The notes: generated by a model from the letters alone, not told the origin. 55,344 nucleotides of DNA from UBA7672 sp036733305 (GCA_036733305.1 DAINAT010000010.1:1-55344); one strand, 5' to 3'. Shown: positions 1-8,642, numbered from the stretch's first letter. Numbers and translations: made by a program.

Positions 1-1275
1 GCCGAGAACGCGCAGCGCGAAGTAGTTGTAGAAATCCGTGCCGCTAAGCAGAGCGGAATGCGAGGTGACATCCTCGTGCGAGTAGAAGCCGCCGACGAGC
101 CAAGTGAGCGGCCCCGCCTCGCCCGCTGCGCGGATCTCCTGCGAAATCTGCTCGAACTCGGATGAATTGGAGCCATCCGCCGGACGATAGACGAGATCGG
201 CCGAGGTGAAATCTGTATCCTGACCGTTGACCGATCGCCAGTTGCGCATAGCCGTGATTGAGGTGAGCGCGACCGCATCGTTGAGATCGTAGTCGAGCTG
301 GAGCGAGACCCCCTGATCGATGACGTCCTGACGGGTCGAGCGGTTGGAACGAGCTTGACGATCGAATGGCGTCGCAACGGTGTCGATCGAACCGGGGCGC
401 GTAGCGTTGATCAGGTTTGCGCGCGAGTTGACCGCCTGCCCCACGAACAACTGTGTAGCTGCGCAGCAGTTTTCATCGCGCTCGGTGTAGTCGAGGATCA
501 GGCGTGCGGTGAGGTTCGGCGTCGGCTCTGCGAGCAGCTGGCCCCGCGTGGTGAAATAGGCAAGATCATTGTCTTCCTTCTCCGTGCGCGGGCCAGGGCC
601 GGTGGAAACATCGTAGAAGCCGTCGCGCTGGCGCTTGGACATGTAGATGTTGCCGGCGAGCACGTCTTCGATGATCGGCGAATTGATGAAGAGCGAACCG
701 CCGAAGGCGCCGTAATTACCGGCGGTGAGTTCCGTGCCGACGCCGAAATCATAGGTCGGCGCGGAGGTGATGATGTTGATCACGCCAGCAGAAGCGTTCT
801 TGCCGAACAGCGTGCCCTGCGGCCCCTTCAGCACTTCGATACGCTGAAGTTCACCGAGATCGCCGAAGCCGACGCCGTTGCGCGGGCGATAGACCCCATC
901 GACGTTCACGAGCACGGACGATTCGAGGCCGATATTGTCGCCGACCGTACCGACGCCGCGAATGCGCGCGGTGGTGGAGGCTTCAGACGAGGTCGACGTC
1001 ACGGTGAGGCCCGGTGTGAGGATCTGGAGATCCTTGATGTTTTCGATGCCGGCATCCTGAAGCAGCTGCTGGCCGATCGCGGTGACCACGACGGGCACGT
1101 CCTGCAGGTTCTCTTCGCGCTTGGTCGCGGTGATGATGACGACGTCCCGGACCGTACTCGCTTCTGTTCCAGCGGCTGTGGCAGGCGGCGTTTCCTGCGC
1201 AATGGCTGGCGCAATAATCAGCGATGATGCGATGGCGAAAAACGAGATCGATCCGTAAAGACGGTTCAGGCGCAC
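1..1275 (-). CDS. TonB-dependent receptor, N-terminal 425 residues (partial at left edge)
   Basis: Outer-membrane, TonB-energised import receptor; substrate not determinable. The reading frame is open from a GTG at 1275 to the window edge, so the C-terminal barrel is missing. GGAGGA at 1284-1289 sits about 8 nt upstream of the GTG and decides the start. The protein begins with a signal peptide ending ...APAIA before QETPP. A plug domain follows with VVIITATKREENLQDVPVVV, then RGVGTVGDN, VDGVYRPRNG and the plug-end motif RIEVLKGPQGTLFGKNASAG. This style (TATKREE, LKGPQGTLFGKN) is typical of the broad receptors of Caulobacterales and Sphingomonadales that take up plant or algal compounds, vitamins or siderophores. 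It lies upstream of, and is oriented like, the DUF6607/chelatase pair, but a terminator at 1505-1540 separates them, so they are distinct transcription units. Confidence 0.93.
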   Translation of the reverse strand, partial: MRLNRLYGSISFFAIASSLIIAPAIAQETPPATAAGTEASTVRDVVIITATKREENLQDVPVVVTAIGQQLLQDAGIENIKDLQILTPGLTVTSTSSEASTTARIRGVGTVGDNIGLESSVLVNVDGVYRPRNGVGFGDLGELQRIEVLKGPQGTLFGKNASAGVINIITSAPTYDFGVGTELTAGNYGAFGGSLFINSPIIEDVLAGNIYMSKRQRDGFYDVSTGPGPRTEKEDNDLAYFTTRGQLLAEPTPNLTARLILDYTERDENCCAATQLFVGQAVNSRANLINATRPGSIDTVATPFDRQARSNRSTRQDVIDQGVSLQLDYDLNDAVALTSITAMRNWRSVNGQDTDFTSADLVYRPADGSNSSEFEQISQEIRAAGEAGPLTWLVGGFYSHEDVTSHSALLSGTDFYNYFALRVLG

Positions 1276-1504
1276 TGGGGAGGTCCTCCGCTTAAGTTTG
1301 TGCCGATGCACGCTGCCTCGCAGCGCAAATCGGCCCGCTCATCTGGTCGAGCGTTCCGGGTGACGTAGGTTTGAGCGGGATCAAGCAAAGCGATCCGCGG
1401 CCGCAAATAAGCGAGCGTGTCCGTAACGTCACACAATGCGCCGGAGGCGCGCCGACATTGCGAACCTTGGGCTGGTGCGATGGGCGCAACGGTGTTGCGC
1501 CGAA

Positions 1505-1540
1505 ACAAAAAGCACGGCCCTGCGAAGCAAAGCCGTGCTC
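1505..1540 (-). terminator. Rho-independent terminator of the DUF6607 operon
   Basis: Read on the minus strand, an 8-bp stem (arms 1511-1518 and 1532-1539, AGCACGGC/GCCGTGCT) is followed by TTTTTGTTT. It lies about 30 nt beyond the DUF6607 stop codon. The loop itself contains a short TGC-GAA-GCA stem. The rest of 1276-1568 shows no gene and must hold the promoter of the left-edge receptor. Confidence 0.85.
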
Positions 1541-1568
1541 TGTATTCTGAATTACGCCGTTCGCGGAG

Positions 1569-2645
1569 TTATTTCGTCGCAGCAGCCGGCTCGGCATAGC
1601 CCGCGGCGGGCGTTGTTGCCTTCGTGATCCGTTCCGCCAGCGTACCGATATTCGTGGTGGTGAACTGGGCCAGGACCTTCTTCGCTTCGACGACTGCGGC
1701 TTGGGTGGTGATCTTGCTGGACTGGATGTCGTCGGCGAGCGTGAGAAGCGGGATGTAGAGCGGCTCGGGCTCGCCCTGCACTGTCAGGCCAAACGGGCCT
1801 TTGGCTTCGAGCGCGTCCCAGTCCTTGCGGATGTACGACCAGAACTCCTTGGTGGCGTTCCAGTAGTCATCGCCATCTTTCGGGAGCGGATCGACACGCT
1901 TGTAGGAATTTACACCGATCTCGCGGACGAGCACATGATGGTCGCCGCGAAGAACGAGCTTGGAGTTCTCCTCTTCCTGTACCCAACCGAACGGCGTGAT
2001 GGTGTGGCGGTTCACAGCCAGGACGGCGTCGTAATCCTTGCGCGTGGTCTGGTCGCGGCGCGGCAGCGGGCGCATTTCGGCGGGCGGGGTCCATTGCGAG
2101 ACGCCGTTGTCGTGCGTCCAGGCGCCGACGGCGCCGTAGCGCGGCGAGTCTTCGACCTGATAGACGTTCTGCGACCACTTGCCGGCGCGCTCAGTGGCGG
2201 AGACAGGGCGCATCTCCCAGGCATTGCCGCCAATGAAGGTGAGGACGTTGGCAGGCTGGTACTGCCAGTCCTGACGCCAGTGCTTTGTGACGATGGGCTT
2301 GCCGCCCATCTTCATGACGAGGATGTGCTGGAGGCTGATGAAGTCGCCACGGTCTTCGACAAGGCGGACGATTTCATCTGCGCCCGAGACTTTCGGCTTC
2401 TTGAGTTCGTAGCCGGGGGTCAGCGAGACGGTCTCGCGGAAATCGAAGGTAACGTAGTAGTCGCCGGCCATGGCGAGGATGGCTTTGCGATCCTGCTCGA
2501 ACTTCGCTTTCTCGGCAGCGGGCATCGACGCGATCGAACCGCCGACAGGCGCTGAACCCTCAGTGGTTGCGCAACCGAAGGCCAGGAAGGCGGCGCTGAG
2601 CACGACAGCGGCTTTGGCGACGCCTTTGAACATCGACATTGTCAT
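1569..2645 (-). CDS. DUF6607 family lipoprotein
   Basis: Predicted secreted lipoprotein of 358 residues: a hydrophobic signal ends in LAFGC, with the lipidated Cys at residue 25. The body matches my memory of DUF6607, with tryptophan/arginine-rich segments such as KHWRQDWQYQPANVLTF and VYQVEDSPRYGAVGAWTHD, and a charged C-terminal half. No enzymatic function is established. The family is often seen beside TonB receptors for heme or metal, and here it follows the chelatase-like gene by only 18 nt on the same strand, with a purine-rich AAGAAGAG ahead of the ATG. An in-frame ATG two codons later is an alternative start. Role in metal or heme handling at the outer or periplasmic membrane is inferred from context only. 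Confidence 0.8.
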   Translation of the reverse strand: MTMSMFKGVAKAAVVLSAAFLAFGCATTEGSAPVGGSIASMPAAEKAKFEQDRKAILAMAGDYYVTFDFRETVSLTPGYELKKPKVSGADEIVRLVEDRGDFISLQHILVMKMGGKPIVTKHWRQDWQYQPANVLTFIGGNAWEMRPVSATERAGKWSQNVYQVEDSPRYGAVGAWTHDNGVSQWTPPAEMRPLPRRDQTTRKDYDAVLAVNRHTITPFGWVQEEENSKLVLRGDHHVLVREIGVNSYKRVDPLPKDGDDYWNATKEFWSYIRKDWDALEAKGPFGLTVQGEPEPLYIPLLTLADDIQSSKITTQAAVVEAKKVLAQFTTTNIGTLAERITKATTPAAGYAEPAAATK

Positions 2646-2663
2646 CTCGGACTCTTCTTCAGA

Positions 2664-3653
2664 TCAGGCTTGTTGCGGCTTGCGGAACTCGCCCTTGATG
2701 GCGAGTTCCTTCACCTGACGGCGCACCCAGTGCTCAACCTCGGTGCTCGGCAGGAGGCCCTTGGAGTCTGCAGTATAGGTGAGCCCCTTGAGGACGCCTG
2801 CGTACGGACCGAAGCCTGCGACGCGATAGGGTATCACGATTACACGGCCGCCATCCTTGGAACCTGCTTCCACGAAAGCGCGGATGCGGGCTTCAGAGAC
2901 GACGCGCTTTTCCGGCCAGTCTTCGCGCAGCGTTTCAGCGCGGACAGCCTTGAACGGCGCGACGCGACGGACAGCTTCGGCGCGCTGGTCGATCATCTTG
3001 AGCCAGCGCTGGTCTTCAGCGTCATCGCCTGGGCCATGAGCGAGGATGAGGATGCTCTCGTTCTTCGGATCAGTGGAGAGGGCGCGGGCACGCTCGACAA
3101 GGACAGCGCCCATTTCAGGAGCGTCGGCGAGGCCTTCCTTGCTGATCGCGAAGGATGATTTGGTCTCGATGCGCCAGAGGGCCATATCGTGGCCCATATC
3201 AGCATGAGCCGCGGCAGGCGCGCCGTGGCCGGCGTGCGCGTCATGCGCATCGTGGGCCGCGGGCGCGGGCTTGGGATCGGCGCCGGGGGCGAGACCGAGA
3301 ATCTGTTCGGTGCGGTCGAGGAAGCTCTCGCCGCTGATGAAGAGGCGAACGATAGCGATGCGGTCGACGCCGCGTGCTTCGAGCTTCTTCACCGCGCCTT
3401 CGAGGCTCGCGGCTTCGGCCATGCCAAAGGCGAGCTCAAGCGGGTAATCCTTGGCGAGCGGAGCGAGCATCGTCTCGACCTCGGCATTCCAGACGGCGCC
3501 GCCGCCGTGCGCCATGACCAGGACACCGATCGAATGGTCGTGCTGGTAGGCTTCGCTGCTGGCTGCGGTCTGGGGAGCGCCGGCACAGGCGGCCAGCGAG
3601 GCGACCCCTGCCCCAACAAGAGCGACCAACGAAGAGCGGCGAGTCAGCAGCAT
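2664..3653 (-). CDS. CbiX/SirB-like two-domain chelatase lipoprotein with His-rich linker
   Basis: 329-residue exported protein of the sirohydrochlorin/anaerobic cobalt chelatase (CbiX/CbiK/SirB) superfamily. It has two half-domains, each with the AHG chelatase signature: VLVMAHGGG near residue 45 and ILILAHGPG near residue 205. They are joined by a histidine-rich linker (HDAHDAHAGHG...HADMGHDM), a likely metal-binding segment. The N-terminus MLLTRRSSLVALVGAG...LAAC is a lipoprotein signal with Cys23 and a twin-Arg flavour. I chose the ATG at 3653 because AGGAA lies 8 nt upstream; a longer frame from 3698 lacks a site. Classical chelatases are cytoplasmic; a lipid-anchored one would act in the periplasm, as known for CbiK-P of Desulfovibrio. 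Operon with DUF6607, divergent from the heme-receptor arm. Confidence 0.85.
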   Translation of the reverse strand: MLLTRRSSLVALVGAGVASLAACAGAPQTAASSEAYQHDHSIGVLVMAHGGGAVWNAEVETMLAPLAKDYPLELAFGMAEAASLEGAVKKLEARGVDRIAIVRLFISGESFLDRTEQILGLAPGADPKPAPAAHDAHDAHAGHGAPAAAHADMGHDMALWRIETKSSFAISKEGLADAPEMGAVLVERARALSTDPKNESILILAHGPGDDAEDQRWLKMIDQRAEAVRRVAPFKAVRAETLREDWPEKRVVSEARIRAFVEAGSKDGGRVIVIPYRVAGFGPYAGVLKGLTYTADSKGLLPSTEVEHWVRRQVKELAIKGEFRKPQQA

Positions 3654-3672
3654 GATTGAGTTCCTGGATCGC

Positions 3673-3691
3673 TTCCCGGAGAGTCCGGGAA
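3673..3691. promoter_or_regulatory. Perfect 8-3-8 inverted repeat upstream of the chelatase gene
   Basis: TTCCCGGA-GAG-TCCGGGAA, 19 bp, centred about 30 bp upstream of the chelatase start and lying just before its ribosome site. It could be an operator or, on the minus-strand mRNA, a 5'UTR hairpin next to the start region. Confidence 0.55.
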
Positions 3692-3714
3692 CCATCACAA
3701 GCGGCTACTCTCGA

Positions 3715-3772
3715 TGCGAATGCCTTTCAAGTGCGTCTTTTATGCACTTGCGAACTATTTGCACCAAGCATA
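3715..3772. promoter_or_regulatory. Cluster of Fur-like half-sites in the divergent promoter region
   Basis: Between the divergent chelatase and DUF4198 genes lies an AT-richer patch. It contains GCGAATGC, then CAAGTGC (3728-3734), a 9-nt gap, GCACTTG (3744-3750), and then GCGAACTATTTGCA. The half-sites resemble the perfect palindrome ahead of the heme receptor (4709-4727), which suggests a common iron or heme regulator. Binding is inferred, not shown. Confidence 0.45.
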
Positions 3773-3847
3773 CTCAGCGGGGAACGGACAAGCTCCTGGG
3801 GCTTTCGGGGACGGGGTCCGATTCGAGCTTCTTTCATGGGGACCGAG

Positions 3848-4654
3848 ATGATCCGCCCTGCTGCGAAATGGGGATATGCGACGGCCTCGCTGATGCTGGC
3901 GGCGCTCGCTTCCGGCGTTCCGGCAAATGCGGACACGTCCTACCTGAAGCCGAACTTCTTCACGACGGCGAATGCTGACATCGTGACGGTGCAATCCTCG
4001 TTCACGGAAGACTTCCCGAACCCGAGCGTGGCGGTGAAGTCGGAAGCCTGGACGGTCATCGGTCCGGACGGCAAACCGCTGAAGTTCGACACGGTGCAGC
4101 CGTTCACGCAGGTGACGATCCTTGAAGCGGCTACCAAGGCGAATGGTACCTATCGGCTATCGACGGGCGAGCGTCTGGGGCGCGTAGGCCCGCAGATCCT
4201 GGTCGACGGCGTATGGACGCCGTTTGCGCCGGGCCGCGAGATCCCCGCTGGGACACAGACACGCCAGAGCCAGACTGCAACGGTTGCCGACGTGTATGTG
4301 ACCCGTGGCGAGCCGACAAAGGCTCCGGTGGAAGCCGCGATCGGCGCGCTCGCTCTGAAGCCGGTGACGCATCCGAACGACGTTTATCTTGATACAGGTT
4401 TCGAATTCCGTGTGCTGCTGAACGGCAAGCCGGTCGCCAACCAGATGGTTGAAGTCTGGCGCGAAGGCGGCGCGTACGAAGAACCCGCGTACCGCAAAGA
4501 ACTGAAGTCAGGCGCCGACGGAACGATCAAGGCGACGTTCGACAAGCCGGGCGTCTACCTGATCTGGACGCGGATGTCGGCAGACGCGCCGAAGGGCGCT
4601 GCCACACCAATCCGCAGCTACACCACGTCTCTCACGCTCGAAGTCCAGCCGTAA
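3848..4654 (+). CDS. DUF4198 domain periplasmic protein (NikM-like)
   Basis: 268-residue exported protein. A signal peptide (MIRPAAKWGYATASLMLAALASGVPANA) is followed by DTSYLKPN and a two-part beta-sandwich region. The segment DVYLDTGFEFRVLLNGKPVANQMVEVWREGG, then KSGADGTIKATFDKPGVYLIWTR, is the carboxypeptidase-regulatory/DUF4198 pattern also found in the NikM region of nickel uptake systems. Such proteins commonly accompany TonB receptors for metals or heme. The ATG at 3848 is preferred because a GGGGA lies 5 nt upstream and the signal peptide then starts cleanly; the ATG at 3836 (four residues longer) is possible. Gene order DUF4198 then receptor, 93 nt apart, with a Fur-like palindrome between, suggests related but separately boosted expression. 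Confidence 0.85.
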   Translation: MIRPAAKWGYATASLMLAALASGVPANADTSYLKPNFFTTANADIVTVQSSFTEDFPNPSVAVKSEAWTVIGPDGKPLKFDTVQPFTQVTILEAATKANGTYRLSTGERLGRVGPQILVDGVWTPFAPGREIPAGTQTRQSQTATVADVYVTRGEPTKAPVEAAIGALALKPVTHPNDVYLDTGFEFRVLLNGKPVANQMVEVWREGGAYEEPAYRKELKSGADGTIKATFDKPGVYLIWTRMSADAPKGAATPIRSYTTSLTLEVQP

Positions 4655-4708
4655 CGGGCTGACGTTTTTCACAACGTCCGCCATCTCGGGCGGGCGAGGT
4701 TTTCGAAT

Positions 4709-4727
4709 GCAAATGCAATGCATTTGC
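4709..4727. promoter_or_regulatory. Fur-like palindrome ahead of the heme receptor
   Basis: A perfect 8-3-8 inverted repeat, GCAAATGC-AAT-GCATTTGC, 19 bp long, sits 20 bp upstream of the receptor start. Its length and AAAT/ATTT core match the 19-bp Fur box layout (12 of 19 positions equal the E. coli consensus by my count). This supports iron-responsive repression of the receptor; the regulator could also be a Mur- or Irr-type protein. Confidence 0.6.
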
Positions 4728-4747
4728 GGGATTTGAAGGGATACTAA

Positions 4748-7033
4748 ATGCGTTTTCGTCTGATGGCCGGTACGGTCTTCTCGACGGTTGCTCTGACGCT
4801 CGGCGCCGGCGCAGCCTTTGCCCAATCGGGTCCGGCGCCCGTGGCGGCCGACGAACAGCAGCGCAATGAGCGCGACCAGGTGACGGTCACCGCGACGCGC
4901 GTCGAACAGCGTGTCGACGAAGTGCCGGCCACGGTGTCGGTGATCACCGCCAAGACGATCGAGGACGAACTCGTCACCGACATCAAGGACCTCGTCCGCT
5001 TCGAGCCGGGCGTTTCGGTGCGCTCCTCGACGCAGCGTTTCGGTGCAGCCCTCGGGGCGACCGGACGTGACCGCAACTCCGGCTTCTCGATCCGCGGCCT
5101 TGAAGGCAACCGCGTGCTGATTCAGGTCGACGGCATCCGCGTTCCGGACGCCTACGCATTTGGCCCGACGGCAAACGGTCGTGGCGACTATGTCGATATG
5201 GACCTGCTGAAATCGGCTGAGATCCTGCGTGGCCCAGCATCAGCCCTGTACGGTTCAGACGGCGTTGCGGGCGCGGTGAGCTTCATCACGCGCGATCCGG
5301 ACGACATGGTTCAGGACGGTCGCAGCTTTGGCGTGCGTGCGCGGTCAGCCTACTCGTCGGCTGACGAGAGCTGGGCCAACAGCGTGATCGGCGCCACCGT
5401 GTTCGGCGACTGGTCGGCCATGGTGTCCTACACGCGCCGCGACGGCGAAGAGGCTCACAACAAGGGCACGAACTTCGCGCTCAACTCGACGCGCACCGCC
5501 CCGAACCCGATGGACTTCGAATCGGACGCCATTCTCGGCAAGATCGTGTGGGCGCCGGGCGACATGCATCGTTTCCGCTTCACCTACGAGTCGAACGAGA
5601 ACTCGATGGCTGGCGACGTGCTCTCGGGCCGTTCGGCGACCGTGTCGAAGGTTCTCGGCGCGGACAGCACCAACCGTCAGCGCTACAGCTTCGACCACGA
5701 GATGGATTTCGGCGACGGCTTCTTCCAGACCGCCAAGTGGAACCTGTACTCACAGAAGAGCAAGACGCGCCAGTTCACGTATGAAGACCGCACCGTGCTG
5801 GTCGACCGTACGCGCGACAACCTGTTCGACAACTCGGTCTGGGGTGCGAGCGCCCAGGCGGTTGCAGGCTTCGATGCCGGCTGGTCTGCTCACCGCATCA
5901 TCGCGGGCGCTGACTACTCGGAAACGGAACAGGCTGGTATTCGTGGCGGCACCGTTCCGACACCGCCCGACGTATTCCCGACGCGCGCCTTCCCGGTTAC
6001 CGAATACAAACTGACCGGCGTCTTCCTGCAGGATCAGATCTCGTTCATGGACGGCAAGATCACCGTTCACCCTGCTCTGCGCTACGACTCGTACGAGCTC
6101 ACGCCGAAACCGGATTCGATCTACCCGACGGCTGTGCAGACCAAGCCTTCCGACGGCAGCAAGGTTTCGCCGAAAATCGGCGTTGTCGCTTGGCCGCAAG
6201 ACTGGTTCGGCCTCTTCGCCAACTATGGCGAAGGCTACAAATCGCCTGAGCCGAGCCAGGTGAACAACTCGTTCTCCAACATCGCACAGGGCTACACCTC
6301 GATCGCGAACCCGGACCTGAAGCCGGAATCCAGCAAGTCGACCGAGATCGGTGCGCGCCTGCGCAACATCAATGCGCTTGGCGGCGTGTGGGCTGGTGAG
6401 CTGGTCGCGTTCTCGGCCGACTACAAGGACTTCATCTCGCAGGAGATGGTGGCTGGCGCCGGCACGGTGGTAAACCCTGCCGTGTACCAGTACGTCAACG
6501 TTGCGGCCGTGAAGGTCGACGGCATTGAAGCCAAGCTGAACGCTTACTGGGACAATGGCTTCGGCGTGCGCGCCGCGGCATCGTACACCGAAGGCGACGA
6601 CAAGCTGCCGGGTTCGACCACGCCGCGCCAAAGCATCGATCCGTACAAGATCGTTGCCGGCCTGACGTTCGACGATCCGGGCAAGCTGTTCGGCGGCCAG
6701 CTGATCGGCACCTATGTCGGCCCGAAAGAGGGCGACAAGATCGCCCAGAACATCAACGCGTCGCCGAACGACAACCTGTTCGAAACGCCGGCCTTCTTCA
6801 CGCTCGACCTGACAGCCTATTGGAACGTGACGGACTTCGCGACGGTTCGTGCAGGCGCCTTCAATCTGCTTGATGCGAAGTACTGGATGTGGAGCGACGT
6901 GCGTGGCGTCTCCGCCTATGTGGCGCCATTCCCGCCGGCCAGTGGTGCGCAGTACCTGACGGTCAACCCGCTGCTCGACGCCTACACGCAGACGGGCGCC
7001 AACTACTCGGTGTCGCTGACGCTGAAATACTAG
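4748..7033 (+). CDS. TonB-dependent hemoglobin/transferrin/lactoferrin-type heme receptor
   Basis: 761-residue outer-membrane receptor, full length. Signal peptide ends ...GAGAAFA before QSGP. The plug carries DQVTVTATRVEQRVDEVPAT, then FSIRGLEGNRVLIQVDGIRVPD and LKSAEILRGPASALYGSDGVAGAVSFIT; this wording is characteristic of the heme/hemoglobin receptor family (TIGR01785/01786 type). Barrel strands end with YSVSLTLKY, a terminal aromatic residue suited to BAM recognition. GAAGGG at 4735-4740 precedes the ATG. A Fur-like palindrome lies immediately upstream and a strong terminator downstream. With the linked chelatase-like lipoprotein, DUF4198 and DUF6607 genes it forms a coherent tetrapyrrole/iron uptake locus. 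No ABC heme permease or HmuS is present in the window. Confidence 0.9.
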   Translation: MRFRLMAGTVFSTVALTLGAGAAFAQSGPAPVAADEQQRNERDQVTVTATRVEQRVDEVPATVSVITAKTIEDELVTDIKDLVRFEPGVSVRSSTQRFGAALGATGRDRNSGFSIRGLEGNRVLIQVDGIRVPDAYAFGPTANGRGDYVDMDLLKSAEILRGPASALYGSDGVAGAVSFITRDPDDMVQDGRSFGVRARSAYSSADESWANSVIGATVFGDWSAMVSYTRRDGEEAHNKGTNFALNSTRTAPNPMDFESDAILGKIVWAPGDMHRFRFTYESNENSMAGDVLSGRSATVSKVLGADSTNRQRYSFDHEMDFGDGFFQTAKWNLYSQKSKTRQFTYEDRTVLVDRTRDNLFDNSVWGASAQAVAGFDAGWSAHRIIAGADYSETEQAGIRGGTVPTPPDVFPTRAFPVTEYKLTGVFLQDQISFMDGKITVHPALRYDSYELTPKPDSIYPTAVQTKPSDGSKVSPKIGVVAWPQDWFGLFANYGEGYKSPEPSQVNNSFSNIAQGYTSIANPDLKPESSKSTEIGARLRNINALGGVWAGELVAFSADYKDFISQEMVAGAGTVVNPAVYQYVNVAAVKVDGIEAKLNAYWDNGFGVRAAASYTEGDDKLPGSTTPRQSIDPYKIVAGLTFDDPGKLFGGQLIGTYVGPKEGDKIAQNINASPNDNLFETPAFFTLDLTAYWNVTDFATVRAGAFNLLDAKYWMWSDVRGVSAYVAPFPPASGAQYLTVNPLLDAYTQTGANYSVSLTLKY

Positions 7034-7056
7034 GCTCTGGAGAGAGCGCGACGACA

Positions 7057-7098
7057 GCGCCGGCTATGAGGTTCTCCTCATGGCCGGCGTTTTCTTTT
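7057..7098 (+). terminator. Strong Rho-independent terminator after the heme receptor
   Basis: A 14-bp stem (7058-7071 with 7076-7089, one G-T pair), a TTCT tetraloop and a TTTTCTTTT tail. It ends the plus-strand heme operon just before the convergent kinase gene; the opposite strand lacks a T tract, so it works in one direction. Confidence 0.93.
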
Positions 7099-7102
7099 GA
7101 GG

Positions 7103-8476
7103 TTACGCGTTCTGGGGCAGCACGACGCCGAAGGCTGAGCCGCGACCCGGCTCACTTTCAACCAGCAGTTCGCCGCGATGGCGCTGGACCACATGCTTCA
7201 CGATGGCGAGGCCGAGACCCGTGCCAGGCTTGAGACCACGCCCTTGATCGACGCGGTAGAAGCGTTCCGACAGGCGCGGCAGGTACTGGCGTTCGATACC
7301 GGGGCCGGCATCGCTGACGCGGAGCACGGCAAAGCTGCGGGCGTTGCTGGCGGCAGGGGCCGAGGTGATCGACATGCGGCCAGCTTCTTCCCAACGGCGC
7401 CCTGCGAGACGAGAAGCGTCACCGGCAGCAACGCCGGATGAGATTTCGATATCGACCACGTCGCCAGGCTCGGAATACTTGATCGCGTTGTCGATCAAAT
7501 TCTGCACGACCTGGGTTAGTTCATCGCGCACGCCGGTGACAACGACCGGCGCCTCGCCCCCGGTGATCCGCAGCTCTACGCCGCGCGCGCTGGCGACTGG
7601 CGCTACGGCTTCGCGCACTTCCGTGACGATGGAGACAATATCTGCCCGGCCCTCCGGCGGGCGATGCTCGACCAGCTCAATACGCGACAACGAAAGAAGG
7701 TCGCTGATCAGGCGACGCATGCGATCGGCCTGCCCTTGCATGATTTCAAGGAAGCGATCGCGCGCTTCCGGATCGTCGCGCGCAGGACCGCGGATCGTTT
7801 CGATGAAACCCGACAGGGATGTGAGCGGCGTGCGGAGTTCATGGCTGGCATTGGCGAGGAAGTCGACACGGGCGAGTTCCATGCGCTTGATGTCGGTGAA
7901 GTCGTGCAACGTGAGAAGGACGCCGAGACCAAGCGGAGACGCCACGCAGGCGAAATGGCGATCGGTCTGGTCGCGCTGGACGATCTCGAAGCTCTGAGCC
8001 TCCTTCGTACGACGAGCCGTGTCGACGGCGGCGAGGAGTTCAGGACGCCGGACGATGGCGGTGAGCAGAGGCCCGTTGGCTGCGAAACGGAATTCCTTGC
8101 GCGCCGCGGGATTGGCCCCTTCGACCTTGCCCTGGCTGTCGATGTACATGGCGATCTCGGGCAGCGCCTCGATCAGCTCTATGCGAAAACGTCGTTCGGT
8201 TTCGACCTTGCGGCGCGCTTCAGCGGCAAGATCATCCTGTTTGGCGGCTTCTACATCGGCGGCGGAATCGACCGTGCCGTGATACCAGCCGAAACAGACC
8301 AGCGCGATGACGAGGGAGCCTGTCAGCGCCGCTACCCACCCCGTCTGTCCGATCAGGGCGAGCAACAGGAGGACGCCTATGGCCGTGCCACCGATCGTCA
8401 GGAAATCACGGGCACGGCCACTTTTGACGGTGTGGGCGGGAGCAGCTGCGGACCGGGTGATGGCGGGGTCTGTCAT
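7103..8476 (-). CDS. PhoR-like sensor histidine kinase
   Basis: 457 residues. Two N-terminal transmembrane segments (about 27-43 and 47-64) form a short hairpin with almost no periplasmic loop. A PAS-like region (about 97-195, LIEALPEIAMYIDSQGKVEGANPAA) follows, then HisKA with phospho-acceptor His212 in FLANASHELRTPLTSLSGFIETI, and HATPase motifs NLIDNAIKYSEPGD, DAGPGI and GTGLGLAIVKHVV. Architecture and H-box wording match PhoR of the phosphate regulon, which also lacks a large sensor loop. No phoB, pst or phoU gene is in the window; the gene ends the minus-strand unit against a convergent terminator, so its partner is elsewhere. A roughly 35-residue insertion (GVAAGDASRLAGRRWEEAGRM...) lies in the ATPase domain before DAGPG. 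Confidence 0.85.
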   Translation of the reverse strand: MTDPAITRSAAAPAHTVKSGRARDFLTIGGTAIGVLLLLALIGQTGWVAALTGSLVIALVCFGWYHGTVDSAADVEAAKQDDLAAEARRKVETERRFRIELIEALPEIAMYIDSQGKVEGANPAARKEFRFAANGPLLTAIVRRPELLAAVDTARRTKEAQSFEIVQRDQTDRHFACVASPLGLGVLLTLHDFTDIKRMELARVDFLANASHELRTPLTSLSGFIETIRGPARDDPEARDRFLEIMQGQADRMRRLISDLLSLSRIELVEHRPPEGRADIVSIVTEVREAVAPVASARGVELRITGGEAPVVVTGVRDELTQVVQNLIDNAIKYSEPGDVVDIEISSGVAAGDASRLAGRRWEEAGRMSITSAPAASNARSFAVLRVSDAGPGIERQYLPRLSERFYRVDQGRGLKPGTGLGLAIVKHVVQRHRGELLVESEPGRGSAFGVVLPQNA

Positions 8477-8642
8477 TTTGTCCTGAGGTGCGGCGATCGA
8501 CTTGATTCGTAGCGCTTTTCCGTGACGAAAGCAGCCGTACCGGAGATTCCCCGCTTCGAATTTATTGACAATCGATGCGAGCTAGGGAAATCGTTGCCGC
8601 CATTGCTGCGACCGGCGCACACACGACCCCAGAGGTGACCTC

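Noticed and set aside
355..1227. Long plus-strand open frame of 290 codons
   Set aside because: It lies antisense to the TonB receptor, which has a ribosome site, signal peptide and plug motifs; the plus frame has no recognisable domain.
5750..6631. 293-codon minus-strand frame inside the heme receptor
   Set aside because: Shadow of the high-GC receptor gene; Arg/Val-rich sequence with no family features.
8564..8600. Sigma-70 type promoter (TTGACA) before the first M13 gene
   Set aside because: A TTGACA is present, but no acceptable -10 hexamer follows at 16-18 bp.
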